Part shown: positions 17,220 to 26,586 of the stretch, one piece after another
How positions within the stretch are numbered: the stretch's first letter is position 1
How the letters are laid out: each line of letters starts with the position of its first letter
NCBI RefSeq assembly: GCF_021261325.1
Contig: NZ_JAJSBI010000016.1
Location: forward strand, 160,270 to 224,269
DNA from: Streptomyces guryensis
Lineage (GTDB): Bacteria; Actinomycetota; Actinomycetes; Streptomycetales; Streptomycetaceae
Direction of reading: 5' to 3'
DNA: 64,000 nucleotides
Position numbers and translations under genes: made by a program
Notes under the pieces: generated by a model
What the model was told of the DNA's origin: nothing
The model's input: the letters and a program-made list of their open reading frames with translations, nothing else
The model's database searches: none

Positions 17220-18351
17220 ACAACGCGTGTTGCAGGGGCCCGTCCACATCACGCTCCTCATGGGGCCGAAGCTGGTCAAGCCCGTACCGGCCGAGGTGGC
17301 AGAGGCGCTGCTGTCCGCGCAGATCACCGCCACGGCGGGGGAGCGCAGCGGGTTCCAGCTCGCCTTCGACCTCACCAAGAACGGCATCATCAACCAGCGG
17401 TTGCTGCCCGAGGGGTTCTTCGATCCGAAGACCCGCCTCGTCATCACCGTCAGCGTCCGGGGAACGCAGGACGTCCTCTTCGACGGGCTCGTCGTGCGCC
17501 AGGAGGTCGGGACGAGCAACCAGCCCGGCCACTCCACCCTCACCGTCACCGGCGAGGACCTCACCCTCCTGATGGACCTGGAGGAACGCACCGCGCGCTA
17601 CCCCAACCTGCCGCCCTCGCAGCGGGCGCTCGCGATCCTGCAGCGCTACTCCGACTACGGCATCCGCCCCGACGTCTACGCCGAGAAGATCGCCCAGCCG
17701 CCGCACCAGGATCTGCGGGTGCACTACCAGACCGGCACCGACCTCCAGTACCTCACCGACCTCGCCCGCGCCAACGGCTACACCTTCTACCTCGAACCCG
17801 GCCCCAACCCCGGCCAGTCCTCCGCCCGTTGGGGGCCGGAGATTCGCCTCGGCATCCGTCAGCACGCCCTCAACGTCAACATGGACGCCAACACGACCGT
17901 GGATCAGTTGACCTTTGCGTATGACGGGACAGCGCGAGAAGAGCCGCAGGCCCGTTGGCAGGACCCCGGGACCCGCGTGTCCACGCTGCTGCCCCAGCCG
18001 CCGATCAGTCCCCTGCGCCCGCCCCTCGGGCGCCGGCCCACCCCGGCACTCAAACGCAGGACCCTCTCCGGCACCGCCAAGCAGCAGCGCGAGCAGGCCG
18101 AGGCGGAACTCCTCGCCCGGGCTGCCGTGTCGGCGGACGTCGTCTCCGGGTCCGGGTCCCTCGACGTCAACCGGCACGGCTACATCCTGCAGCCCCGCCA
18201 ACTGGTCGGTGTGCGCGGCTCGGGGCGGGCGTACGACGGCGACTACTACGTCAAGTCCGTCACGCACAACCTGCGGCCGGGCTCCTTCCAGCAGAACTTC
18301 ACCCTCTCCAGGGAGGGGCTGGAAGCCCGCGAAGACCGCGTCCGCCCGTAA
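17212..18351 (+). CDS. Baseplate hub protein (gp27/late control D-like)
   Basis: A 379-residue hub protein that should form the trimeric base on which spike and tube are mounted. Recognisable segments are RSGFQLAFDLTKN, LVITVSVRGTQDVLFDGLVV, a LTVTGEDLTLLMDLEE motif typical of the gpD/gp27 family, ALAILQRYSDYGI, DLQYLTDLARANGYTFYL, and at the C-terminus GYILQPRQLVGVRGSGRAYDGDYYVKSVTHNL. In AFP and in VgrG proteins the gp27 and gp5 parts are fused; here the gp5 part is the separate next gene. It starts with GTG inside the preceding gene. Residues 250-300 are a proline/arginine-rich linker. Confidence 0.9.
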   Translation: MSEQRVLQGPVHITLLMGPKLVKPVPAEVAEALLSAQITATAGERSGFQLAFDLTKNGIINQRLLPEGFFDPKTRLVITVSVRGTQDVLFDGLVVRQEVGTSNQPGHSTLTVTGEDLTLLMDLEERTARYPNLPPSQRALAILQRYSDYGIRPDVYAEKIAQPPHQDLRVHYQTGTDLQYLTDLARANGYTFYLEPGPNPGQSSARWGPEIRLGIRQHALNVNMDANTTVDQLTFAYDGTAREEPQARWQDPGTRVSTLLPQPPISPLRPPLGRRPTPALKRRTLSGTAKQQREQAEAELLARAAVSADVVSGSGSLDVNRHGYILQPRQLVGVRGSGRAYDGDYYVKSVTHNLRPGSFQQNFTLSREGLEAREDRVRP

Positions 18352-18378
18352 CACCTCATCACTCAGGAGCAGTTCAGC

Positions 18379-18918
18379 ATGGCGGCAGCAGCGAACAACC
18401 GCTACCTCGGCAAGTTCCGCGGCCGGGTCGTCGACAACAACGACCCGCTGAGGATCGGCCGCATCACCGTCGAGGTGCCCGATGTGCTCGGCGACGAGCC
18501 GTCCACCTGGGCGCTGCCCTGTCTGCCGTTCACCGGACCCCAGTCGGGACAGTTCGTGGTGCCGCCGCCCGGCTCCGGAGTGTGGGTGGAGTTCGAGCAG
18601 GGAGACCCCAGTTTCCCTGTGTGGACCGGGTGTTGGTACGGAGCTGCCGAGGAACTGCCGCCCGACGCGCGCCGCGAACTGCAGGCGAACTCGCCGAACA
18701 AGCCGTTCGTCGTGCAGACACCGGGCGCGCACAAGATCGTCATGAACGACACCGCCGGGGCCGAGCAGGGGATTCTGCTGCAGGCCCAGGGCGGTGCCTA
18801 CATCCGCATCACCAAGGAGACCGTGATCATCGCCAACGGCGCCGGCGCCGAGATCCTGCTGCAGGGCGATCACGTGACCATCAACCAGGGCCAGTTGACC
18901 GTTCAGTCGAAGCGTTAG
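18379..18918 (+). CDS. Spike protein (gp5/baseplate V-like)
   Basis: A 179-residue trimeric spike protein. Residues 8-90 are the OB-fold domain of phage baseplate protein V/gp5 (YLGKFRGRVVDNNDPLRIGR, PSTWALPCLPFTG, GSGVWVEFEQGDPSFPVWTG). The C-terminal 70 residues have beta-helix-like periodic strands (HKIVMNDTAGAEQGILLQAQ, AYIRITKETVIIANGAGAEILL). There is no lysozyme domain, unlike T4 gp5, so any wall cutting must come from another protein. It lies 27 bp after the hub gene with a good Shine-Dalgarno sequence (CAGGAGCAG). The PAAR gene that should cap this spike follows directly. Confidence 0.92.
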   Translation: MAAAANNRYLGKFRGRVVDNNDPLRIGRITVEVPDVLGDEPSTWALPCLPFTGPQSGQFVVPPPGSGVWVEFEQGDPSFPVWTGCWYGAAEELPPDARRELQANSPNKPFVVQTPGAHKIVMNDTAGAEQGILLQAQGGAYIRITKETVIIANGAGAEILLQGDHVTINQGQLTVQSKR

Positions 18919-18939
18919 CAACACGGGGGAGAAGAGAAG

Positions 18940-19275
18940 TTGTCCGGGAGTCTGCTCGACGCGAGCGCCGTGATCGGCTGCCCGCACGGCGGCCGTGTCA
19001 CCGCCGCCACCACACCTTCCGGCGGCGTACGCATCGGGGGCGCCGCCGTCGCCACGGGCCGGCACACCTACGTCGTCACCGGCTGCCCGCACTGCGTCGC
19101 CGGGGTGCCCTCGCCGTGCGTGTCCGTCCGCTGGACCGACGGTCACAGCGGTGTGACCGTCGACGGCGCGCCCGTGCTGCTCGACACCTCCGCAGCCCAG
19201 TGCTTCAGCGCGGCCTTCGTGCCGCAGGGACCGCCCGTGGTCCAGGCCGCACAGCGAAAGGTCACCGTCCGATGA
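18940..19275 (+). CDS. PAAR-like spike tip protein
   Basis: A 111-residue tip protein. It carries the paired CPH motifs of PAAR proteins of this class (CPHGG near residue 14 and CPHC near residue 49), with glycine-rich turns between (GGVRIGGAAVATG). These proteins form a pointed cone on the spike, usually holding a metal ion. The likely start is TTG at 18940 after a GGGGGAGAAGAG Shine-Dalgarno sequence; no in-frame ATG gives the conserved N-terminus. Its stop overlaps the start of the next gene (ATGA). It has no extension domain, so it does not carry an effector. Confidence 0.88.
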   Translation: MSGSLLDASAVIGCPHGGRVTAATTPSGGVRIGGAAVATGRHTYVVTGCPHCVAGVPSPCVSVRWTDGHSGVTVDGAPVLLDTSAAQCFSAAFVPQGPPVVQAAQRKVTVR

Positions 19276-19661
19276 GCCGCGTCACGCGCCAACACCCGCG
19301 CACCGACATCGCGTTCCCCTTCCACGCTGACCGCCGCGGCCGCACCGCACACGCCGGCCACGCCGCGCACGTCCACGACCTGATCGAACAGCTGCTGTTC
19401 ACCAGCCCGGGGGAGCGTGTCATGCGCCCGGACTTCGGCTGCGGCCTCCTCGACCTGGTGTTCGCGCCGAACAGCCCCGAGCTGGTCAGCACCCTCGAAC
19501 TCTCGGTGCAGGCCTCGCTCCAGCGCTGGCTCGGCGACCTCATCGACGTCGTGGCCCTGGACGTCGTCAGCGACGAGAACGCCGTACGCGTCCACCTGTC
19601 GTACGTCCTGCGGGCCACCGGAGCCCGGACCGACGACGTCTTCGAAGGGAGGGCGGCATGA
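19272..19661 (+). CDS. Baseplate wedge protein (gp25-like)
   Basis: A 129-residue gp25/lysozyme-related baseplate protein, which joins wedge components and nucleates the sheath. Typical sequence: DIAFPFHADRRGRT, HDLIEQLLFTSPGERVMRPDFGCGLLDLVF, and a C-terminal VHLSYVLRATG strand. The reading frame is open far upstream, but the ATG at 19272 is the only sensible start because it overlaps the PAAR stop (ATGA) and gives the family length. It ends in another ATGA overlap with the large baseplate gene. Confidence 0.9.
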   Translation: MSRVTRQHPRTDIAFPFHADRRGRTAHAGHAAHVHDLIEQLLFTSPGERVMRPDFGCGLLDLVFAPNSPELVSTLELSVQASLQRWLGDLIDVVALDVVSDENAVRVHLSYVLRATGARTDDVFEGRAA

Positions 19662-22600
19662 GCACGGGTACGACCACCTCCCGCCGCGCCAAGGTAAGAG
19701 CCGCGCAGCTGAACGGAGTCGACGCGGTGGAGGTCGGTGACGACGGGCTGCTGCTCACCGTCACCTTCCTCGGCAAGGCCCCGCACGGCCTCGGCCCCGA
19801 GAACGTCCGCATCGACGGCGGCCGCCGCATCACCGGCATCACCGCCGTCGACGTCAGCGTCGAGCGCGAGGAGGACCCCGAGCTCGACGACCGGCTCTAC
19901 GTCACCCTCGACCGGGCCGGCGACACCTCGCGGTACGTCTTCGCGCTCGTCGAGACCGACCCGTACGGCCGTCCCGGGACGGAACCCTTCCGGGGCTTCG
20001 ACCAGCGCTACCACCGCGCGTCCTTCTCCTTCCGGCCCGACTGCCCGACCCCCTTCGACTGCAAGGACGACGAGCCGGAACCGGGCGGCTTCCCCGCCGC
20101 ACCCGTCGTCGACTACACCGCCCGCGACTACGAGACGATCCGCAAGCTGCTCCTGGACCGGCTCGCGCTCACCACGCCCGAGTGGGTCGAGCGCAACCCC
20201 GCGGACCTGGGCGTCACGCTCGTCGAACTGCTCGCGTACACGGGTGACCAGATCAGCTACCAGCAGGACGCGGTGGCCACCGAGGCCTACCTCGACACCG
20301 CGCGCCGCCGGGTCTCCGTACGGCGGCACGTCCGGCTCATCGACTACGCGATGCACGACGGCTGCACCGCACGGGCCTACGTCACCGTGAAGACCGCCGG
20401 CGACACCACGCTCGCGCCGGGCACCTTCCGGTTCGCCTCCGTCGACGTCCGCGCCGTCGACCCGCACGACCGGCCCGAACCGGGCACGGTGATCGACGAG
20501 GACGACCTCGGCGACCTGGACGAGCGCGGCTCGGTGGAGGTCTTCGAACCGGTCGCCGCCGACCCGTTGGAGCTCAGGGTCGCCCACAACGCGATCCGCC
20601 TGTGGACCTGGGGCGGCGAGGTGTGCGCGTTGCCGAAGGGCGCCACCTCCGCCACCCTGCGCGACGAGTGGGACGACCCCGAGACCTGCCGCGACCGTCA
20701 ACTGGACCTGCGACCGGGCGACGTGCTGGTCCTGGAGGAGGTGAAGGGCCCGCGCACCGGCACCCCGGGCGACCAGGACCCGAGCCACCGGCAGGCCGTA
20801 CGCCTCGCCTCCGTCACCCCGGGCGTCGACCGCATCGAGGACCAGCCGGTCCTGGAGGTCACCTGGGCCGCCGAGGACGCCCTCCGCTTCCCGTTCTGCC
20901 TCAGCACGCGCGGCGGCCGCGACTGCCTGCCCGTCGAGGACGTGACCCTGGCCCGTGGCAACGTCGTCCTCGTCGACCACGGCCGCACCCTCAGCGGACT
21001 CCCGCAGACCGCCACCGTGCCGCCCGAGCCGGCCGTCGTCGCCCCCTGCGACCCGCCCGCCGGCTGCTACGACCGCGAGGAGGGCAACGCCCCGGCCCGG
21101 CTGATCAACTCCCTCACGGACCGGACGGAGAACGCGGAAGCCCTCGTACCCGACGACGTCCGGGAACTCTTCGAGGTGGTCGGCGAGGCGGCGGCCGTAC
21201 GCGCCGGAATCGGTCTGGAGCGCGCCGGGCAGCGGCACGAGCGGGTGGTGCCCGGCACGGCGTACGCCCAGGCCGCCGCACTGCGCACCCTGCTCGCGCA
21301 GTCCGTCTACCCGGGCATCGTGCCGCGCTTCCGGCCCGTCCTCGGACGCACGCCCGTCGTGCAGGCGGTGCCCTTCCCCGACGCGCGGGCCGTGGCCGCC
21401 GGGCAGGCCGCGCGGATCGCCGCGATCCCGGGAGCGGTCCGGCAGCGGCTCGTCGAGCTGTGGCGCAGCGCCCGTGACCGCGACGGGCTCGCGGACGAGG
21501 AGATCGACGAACTCACCGTCATCTACGGGCTGAAGGTCATCGAGCGGTTCGAGCTGCGCACCCATCCCGTCCGTGCTCTGCGTGAACTCCTGCACAGGAA
21601 CGACGAGTTGCTCGACACGAAGCTGCGGCGCGTGGCGATCCTGGCGTCCCGGGCCCGTGCCGGGACGGTCCTCGACGGGCACATCGCCTGGGAGATCGCC
21701 CACAGCTGGGGCCCGGCGTACGCGGCCGGACTGCACCCCGACGAGCCGGTGCTGCGCGGCTCCGCGACCGCCGCGCTCGCCCAGGACCCGCGTCGCGCCC
21801 TGCCCGCCGTGCGCGTCGAGGACGGCGACCTGACCTGGCTGCCCCAGCGCGATCTGCTGCACAGCGGTCCCCGTGACCGGCACTTCGTCGGCGAGCTGGA
21901 GGACGACGGCCGCCTCGCCCTGCGCTTCGGCGACGGGCGGCACGGCGCGAAGCCGGTGCCGGGCGCCCGTCTCGCCCTGCACCACCGGCTCGGCGGCGGC
22001 ATCGCCGGCAACGTCGGCGCGGAGGCCATCAACCACCTGGTCATCCAGAGCGACTGCGCCCGGCCGCCGGCCGCCGTGGTCCGCAACCCGCTGCCCGCCA
22101 CGGGCGGCGCCGAGCCCGAACCGGTCGAGCAGGCACGCCAGTTGGCCCCGCTCGACCTGCGCCGCACCCGACTGCGCGCGGTCACCGCCGAGGACTACGC
22201 CGACCTCGCCGCCCAGCTGCCGGGCGTGCAGCGCGCCGCCGCCGAGATCCGCTGGACCGGCAGCGTCCAGGAGGCCCACATCGCGATCGACGCGTACGGC
22301 AGCGCCGACCCGTCGGCCGAACTGCTCGCCCAGGTCGAGCAGTCCCTGGAGGCCTACCGGCGCATCGGCCACGACCTCGTGGTCGGCCCCGCGCGCCTGG
22401 TGGCGCTCGACGTCGCGCTGACCGTGTGCGCCGAACCCGGCCACCAGCACGGGCAGATCCTCGCCGAGCTGTATCGCGTGCTCGGCAGCGGCCGTCTGGC
22501 CGGCGGACGGCTCGGGTTCTTCCATCCGGACGCGCTGACCTTCGGCGAACCCGTGCGGCTCAGCCGGCTGGTCGCCGTCGCGGCGGCCGTACCGGGTGTC

Positions 22601-22768
22601 GAGAGCGTCCGGGTCACCCGGCTGCGGCGGCTGTTCGAACAGGACCGAGGAGAGAGGGAGGACGGCGTGCTGCGGCTCGGCCCGCTGGAGATCGCCACCT
22701 GCGACAACGATCCGGACCGGCCGGAGAACGGCCGGCTGGCGATATCCCTGGGAGGTGCGGTCCGATGA
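19658..22768 (+). CDS. Large baseplate wedge protein 1 (gp6/baseplate J-like)
   Basis: A 1036-residue putative baseplate assembly protein. Near residue 150 it has DYTARDYETIRKLLLDRLAL and GVTLVELLAYTGDQISYQQDAVATEAYLDTARRR, a core found in the gp6/J proteins of phage-tail-like systems. The C-terminal third has FGDGRHGAKPVPGARL, GGIAGNVGAEAINHLV, LRAVTAEDYADLAAQLPGVQRAAAEIRW and FHPDALTFGEPVRLSRL, the conserved baseplate-J part. The middle carries extra beta-rich domains that explain the size. The gene overlaps the previous and next genes by 4 bp each. The wedge role is well supported; the middle domains are unassigned. Confidence 0.9.
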   Translation: MSTGTTTSRRAKVRAAQLNGVDAVEVGDDGLLLTVTFLGKAPHGLGPENVRIDGGRRITGITAVDVSVEREEDPELDDRLYVTLDRAGDTSRYVFALVETDPYGRPGTEPFRGFDQRYHRASFSFRPDCPTPFDCKDDEPEPGGFPAAPVVDYTARDYETIRKLLLDRLALTTPEWVERNPADLGVTLVELLAYTGDQISYQQDAVATEAYLDTARRRVSVRRHVRLIDYAMHDGCTARAYVTVKTAGDTTLAPGTFRFASVDVRAVDPHDRPEPGTVIDEDDLGDLDERGSVEVFEPVAADPLELRVAHNAIRLWTWGGEVCALPKGATSATLRDEWDDPETCRDRQLDLRPGDVLVLEEVKGPRTGTPGDQDPSHRQAVRLASVTPGVDRIEDQPVLEVTWAAEDALRFPFCLSTRGGRDCLPVEDVTLARGNVVLVDHGRTLSGLPQTATVPPEPAVVAPCDPPAGCYDREEGNAPARLINSLTDRTENAEALVPDDVRELFEVVGEAAAVRAGIGLERAGQRHERVVPGTAYAQAAALRTLLAQSVYPGIVPRFRPVLGRTPVVQAVPFPDARAVAAGQAARIAAIPGAVRQRLVELWRSARDRDGLADEEIDELTVIYGLKVIERFELRTHPVRALRELLHRNDELLDTKLRRVAILASRARAGTVLDGHIAWEIAHSWGPAYAAGLHPDEPVLRGSATAALAQDPRRALPAVRVEDGDLTWLPQRDLLHSGPRDRHFVGELEDDGRLALRFGDGRHGAKPVPGARLALHHRLGGGIAGNVGAEAINHLVIQSDCARPPAAVVRNPLPATGGAEPEPVEQARQLAPLDLRRTRLRAVTAEDYADLAAQLPGVQRAAAEIRWTGSVQEAHIAIDAYGSADPSAELLAQVEQSLEAYRRIGHDLVVGPARLVALDVALTVCAEPGHQHGQILAELYRVLGSGRLAGGRLGFFHPDALTFGEPVRLSRLVAVAAAVPGVESVRVTRLRRLFEQDRGEREDGVLRLGPLEIATCDNDPDRPENGRLAISLGGAVR

Positions 22769-25700
22769 CTGCCACCGACGACTGCACCTGCGGCTGCGGC
22801 GGCCACGACGAGCGCCTCGCACCGGCCCCGCCGCACAACCCGCCGGGGCGCACCGCCCTCGACTACCGTGTCGGGGAGTACGGCTCGTTCCTGGCCGCCC
22901 TGCTCGACCGGCTCGCCTCACCGGCGTACCCGGCCCTGGAAGGGCTCACGGTCCGCACCCCGGACGACCCGGCGATCGGGCTGCTCGACGCCGCCGCCGT
23001 CCTCGGGGACCTGCTCACCTTCCACTCGGAGCGGATCGCCGACGAGGCGTACATCCGCACGGCGAACGAGCACCGCTCGCTGGTGCTGCTGGGCCGACTG
23101 GTGGGACACCGGCCGCGGCCGGGTGTCGCCGCCGCCACGCATCTCGCGTACACCCTCGAACGCGACCCGCGGGCCGAGACACTGCCCGTCGTGATCCCGC
23201 GGGGGGCGCGCGCCCACAGCGTGCCCGCCTCCGCCGACGAGGAGTCGCTGACCTTCGAGACGAGCCGGGACCTCAGCGCCCGCTGGGACCTCAATGAGCT
23301 GAAGGTGCGCAGGCGTCGTCCGTCCTTGGTGACGCCCGACGATCTCGAGCGGCGCCCCGAGCTCTTTGTCGAAGGCACGGCGAACTCCCTGCAGACCGGG
23401 GACCAGCTGCTCTTCGTCTTCGGTGAACAGGCGGGTGGGGAGCGGAAGTTGATTCCGGTCGCTGGTGTGCGGGTCGACCGGGACGAGGACGTCACGGCCA
23501 TCTCGCTGCCGGAGTCGGCGCCGCCCACGTTGAAGGAACTCGTCGACGAGGTGCGGCGCTGGGTTGCCGAGCCCTCCGTCCCCGGTGAGCCCGGCGATGA
23601 GCCGCCGACGCCCGAGGTACCGAATCCGCGGCCCGTCAGCCGCATGATCGAGGACTTCGAGGGTCAGGTTCTGGCTCCGCTGCGGGTGGCTCTGGACGGG
23701 GTGAAGACGCCGGAGAGTCTTGCCGCCGTGCTCGCGGAGCCCGTTGCCCGGCTCGGCGAGGCGCAGGTGTTGGCGGAGCCTTGGGAGGATGTGGCTGCGT
23801 GGTTCGAGCAGTTGCAGGCAGTGCTCGACGAATTCCGCCGCCGGGCACTCGAGTTGGCGCCTGCGCAGAGTGTCACGGACGGTGTTCGGGCGACTGCCGC
23901 GCCGTCCGGGCCGGTCGCGCCCACGCGGCGGGAGCCACAGATTCAACACAGCCCCGCGCCCCTTGAGGGCGATCCACGTGCCGTCGCTTTCCATGCACTG
24001 GCGGCTGTCCTCCCGGCCCTGCGTGCCCAGCGCCCAGCCGTGTCCGGCGGTGCGGGCGTCCAGCAGCCCGGTACCGACACCGCTCGGCTGCTCGCGGCCC
24101 TCAATCCTGCCCTCGGCAGTCTGTACCCGGCGTGGCGCCGGACCGCCTCCACCACCACGGCCCGGCTTCTGCGCGCCCTGCTCGCCATGCGTGTCACCGC
24201 CGCCCCCTTCGGTGCCACTGCCCCGCTCAAGCCTGTTCAGGACGACAAGGGGCGGGTCATCCGGTCCGCCGACTGGCCGCTGACGGGGGCTGTGCTGACC
24301 GGCATGCGGATCGTTTACGACACCGCGGGCAGGGCGCCGGTCCGGGCGGAGTTCCAGTACGTCGAGGGGAACAGTTCCGATCAGCGGGCCGTGACGCTGC
24401 CGCTCGCCCAGCAGGTCAGCTTCGCGCTCGGGCCGGGCATGGTCGATCTGTCGACCCGGGCCGTCCACGACCGTGATCTGAGCTGGCTCACCCGTCGCCC
24501 CGCCGATTCGCAGGAGCCCGGTGTCACCGTCCGCCTCCGGGACGGACTGCCGCAGCGGACCCTGTTCGTGTCCCGGCCGGACGAGGACGGTCTGATCCAC
24601 GTCGGCGTCAACAACGGCACCGCGCAGGAGATCTCCCTGCGGCCCGGTGCCACCGAGCAGTTCACGCACGGCGAGTACGAGGTGAGCCTGCGCTACACGA
24701 CAGGCAGCACCGAGCCGAACGTCGAGGTCGTCATCGCCAGCAAGCCGGCGCCCGTCAACCGCCGTGTGCTGCAGCTCGACAGCGTGCACACGAGCATCAC
24801 CGTCGGCAGCTGGGTCGCCGTCCAGCGGCCCGCGAAGGGCGCCCAGGACGGCATACCCGGCGACCCCGGGCTCGCGTTCGTCACCACCCAGGTCGTGGCG
24901 GCGCGGACGGCGGCGTACTCCAACTACGGCATCACCGGCCGCGGCACCGAACTCACCCTCGCCGACCCGTGGCTGGACGAGTTCGACGTGCTGCTGTCGC
25001 ACATCCGCGACACCACCGTGTACGCCGGGGGCGAGCCGCTGCGCCTGGCGGACGAGCCGCTCGGTGAGGACGTGCACGGCAACGAGATCGAGCTCGCCGA
25101 GCTGTACGACGGACTGCGTCCCGGGCGTCTGCTCGTCGTCACCGGTGAGCGCGGTGACATCCCCGGGACGACCGGGGTGACCGCGACCGAGGTCGTCACG
25201 ATCGCCGCCGCCGATGCCGCCGTGGACCCGCAGCTGCCCGGCGACCGCGTCCACACCCGCCTGACCCTGACCACCGATCTCCTCCACCGCTACCGTCGCG
25301 AGACGGTCCGCATCCTGGGGAACGTCGTCGAGGCCACCCATGGCGAGAGCCGGGAGGAGGCCATCGGCAGCGGCGACTCGGACCGCGTGGGCCAGACGTT
25401 CGCGCTCTGGCAGTCCCCGCTGACCTGGCTCGCCGACGACAACCCTCTCGGCGCCACCCCGGTGCTGGAGGTCCGGGTCGACGGTGTCCGCTGGCACGAG
25501 GTGGACAGCCTGGCCGGACGCGGCCCGCGCGACCGGGTCTACATCACCGGCACCGCCTCCGACGGCCGCACCACGGTCACCTTCGGCGACGGCGTCCACG
25601 GCGCCCGGCTGCCCAGCGGCCACGAGAACGTCCACGCCCGCTACCGCTTCGGCACCGGCAAGGCGGCCAACGTCCCGGCGCAGCGGATCACCCAGCCCCT

Positions 25701-26586
25701 CACCCGCCCACTCGGCGTCACCGCGGTCACCAACCCGCGCCCGGCGACGGGCGGTGCGGACGCCGACGGTCCCGGCCTGACCCGCCGTACGATCCCCCTC
25801 GCCGTCTCCGCCCTCGACCGGCTCGTCTCACCGGCCGACTACGAGGACTTCGCCCGCTCCCGGGCCGGCATCGGCCGGGCCGCCGCGCGTGAACTCTTCG
25901 ACGGGCGGCGGCGCGTACTGCACGTGACGGTCGCGGGTACGGATGACGTGCTGCTCGACGGGGACAGTCAGGAAACAGACACCCTGCGCGCCCTGCGCGG
26001 GGCCCTCACCGAGTACGGCGACGGCAACCTGGCCGTCCGGGTGGACGTCCGCGAACTGGTCCTGCTGCTCGTCGCGGCCAAGGTGAAGGTGGCCCCCGAC
26101 CACGCCTGGGAGTACGTCGAACCCCTGCTGCGGGCCGCGCTGCTGCGGCGACTCGGCTACGAAGGACGGGAGTTGGGGCAGCCCGCCCGGCTCTCCGACC
26201 TCCTCGCCACGGCGCACGCCGTGCCCGGCGTCGACTACGTGGACGTGGACGTCTTCACCGGCGTCCCCGCCTCCGCCACCCCCGGGGAACTCGCCGCGCT
26301 GCTCACCGGCCCCGGGGCACCCCGGTCGAGCGTGCCCGCGCACCCGGCGACGTACGACGAGAAGATCCACACCGTCCGTGACGAGCACGGCGAGACCCTG
26401 TCGTCCGTCTGCGCCCGCTACGGCATCCCGCTCGCCGAACTGCTGCGCCTCAACCCCGACATCACCGACACCCGGCGCCTGGTGAAGGGCCGGAAGGTGT
26501 ACGTCTTCCGCGGCATCCGCCCCGCCCAGCTGGCCCTGCTCTCCCCGCGGGCCGCGGACACCCTCATCCTCACGGAGGTCAAGTGA
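22765..26586 (+). CDS. Large baseplate wedge protein 2 with C-terminal LysM
   Basis: A 1273-residue protein of the same J-like group. The N-terminus has a short cysteine cluster (DDCTCGCGGHDE), then LDYRVGEYGSFLAALLDRLA and LLTFHSERIADEAYIRTANEHRSLVLLG. The C-terminal part repeats the baseplate-J signatures (TVTFGDGVHGARLPSGHENV, ALDRLVSPADYEDFARSRAGIGRAAARELF, GYEGRELGQPARLSDLLATA). At residues about 1200-1250 there is a LysM-like module (HTVRDEHGETLSSVCARYGIPLAELLRLNP), unusual at the end of a wedge protein. The frame is open far upstream; the ATG at 22765 is chosen because it overlaps the previous stop and gives the conserved N-terminus. It probably pairs with the preceding protein in the wedge. 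Confidence 0.88.
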   Translation: MTATDDCTCGCGGHDERLAPAPPHNPPGRTALDYRVGEYGSFLAALLDRLASPAYPALEGLTVRTPDDPAIGLLDAAAVLGDLLTFHSERIADEAYIRTANEHRSLVLLGRLVGHRPRPGVAAATHLAYTLERDPRAETLPVVIPRGARAHSVPASADEESLTFETSRDLSARWDLNELKVRRRRPSLVTPDDLERRPELFVEGTANSLQTGDQLLFVFGEQAGGERKLIPVAGVRVDRDEDVTAISLPESAPPTLKELVDEVRRWVAEPSVPGEPGDEPPTPEVPNPRPVSRMIEDFEGQVLAPLRVALDGVKTPESLAAVLAEPVARLGEAQVLAEPWEDVAAWFEQLQAVLDEFRRRALELAPAQSVTDGVRATAAPSGPVAPTRREPQIQHSPAPLEGDPRAVAFHALAAVLPALRAQRPAVSGGAGVQQPGTDTARLLAALNPALGSLYPAWRRTASTTTARLLRALLAMRVTAAPFGATAPLKPVQDDKGRVIRSADWPLTGAVLTGMRIVYDTAGRAPVRAEFQYVEGNSSDQRAVTLPLAQQVSFALGPGMVDLSTRAVHDRDLSWLTRRPADSQEPGVTVRLRDGLPQRTLFVSRPDEDGLIHVGVNNGTAQEISLRPGATEQFTHGEYEVSLRYTTGSTEPNVEVVIASKPAPVNRRVLQLDSVHTSITVGSWVAVQRPAKGAQDGIPGDPGLAFVTTQVVAARTAAYSNYGITGRGTELTLADPWLDEFDVLLSHIRDTTVYAGGEPLRLADEPLGEDVHGNEIELAELYDGLRPGRLLVVTGERGDIPGTTGVTATEVVTIAAADAAVDPQLPGDRVHTRLTLTTDLLHRYRRETVRILGNVVEATHGESREEAIGSGDSDRVGQTFALWQSPLTWLADDNPLGATPVLEVRVDGVRWHEVDSLAGRGPRDRVYITGTASDGRTTVTFGDGVHGARLPSGHENVHARYRFGTGKAANVPAQRITQPLTRPLGVTAVTNPRPATGGADADGPGLTRRTIPLAVSALDRLVSPADYEDFARSRAGIGRAAARELFDGRRRVLHVTVAGTDDVLLDGDSQETDTLRALRGALTEYGDGNLAVRVDVRELVLLLVAAKVKVAPDHAWEYVEPLLRAALLRRLGYEGRELGQPARLSDLLATAHAVPGVDYVDVDVFTGVPASATPGELAALLTGPGAPRSSVPAHPATYDEKIHTVRDEHGETLSSVCARYGIPLAELLRLNPDITDTRRLVKGRKVYVFRGIRPAQLALLSPRAADTLILTEVK

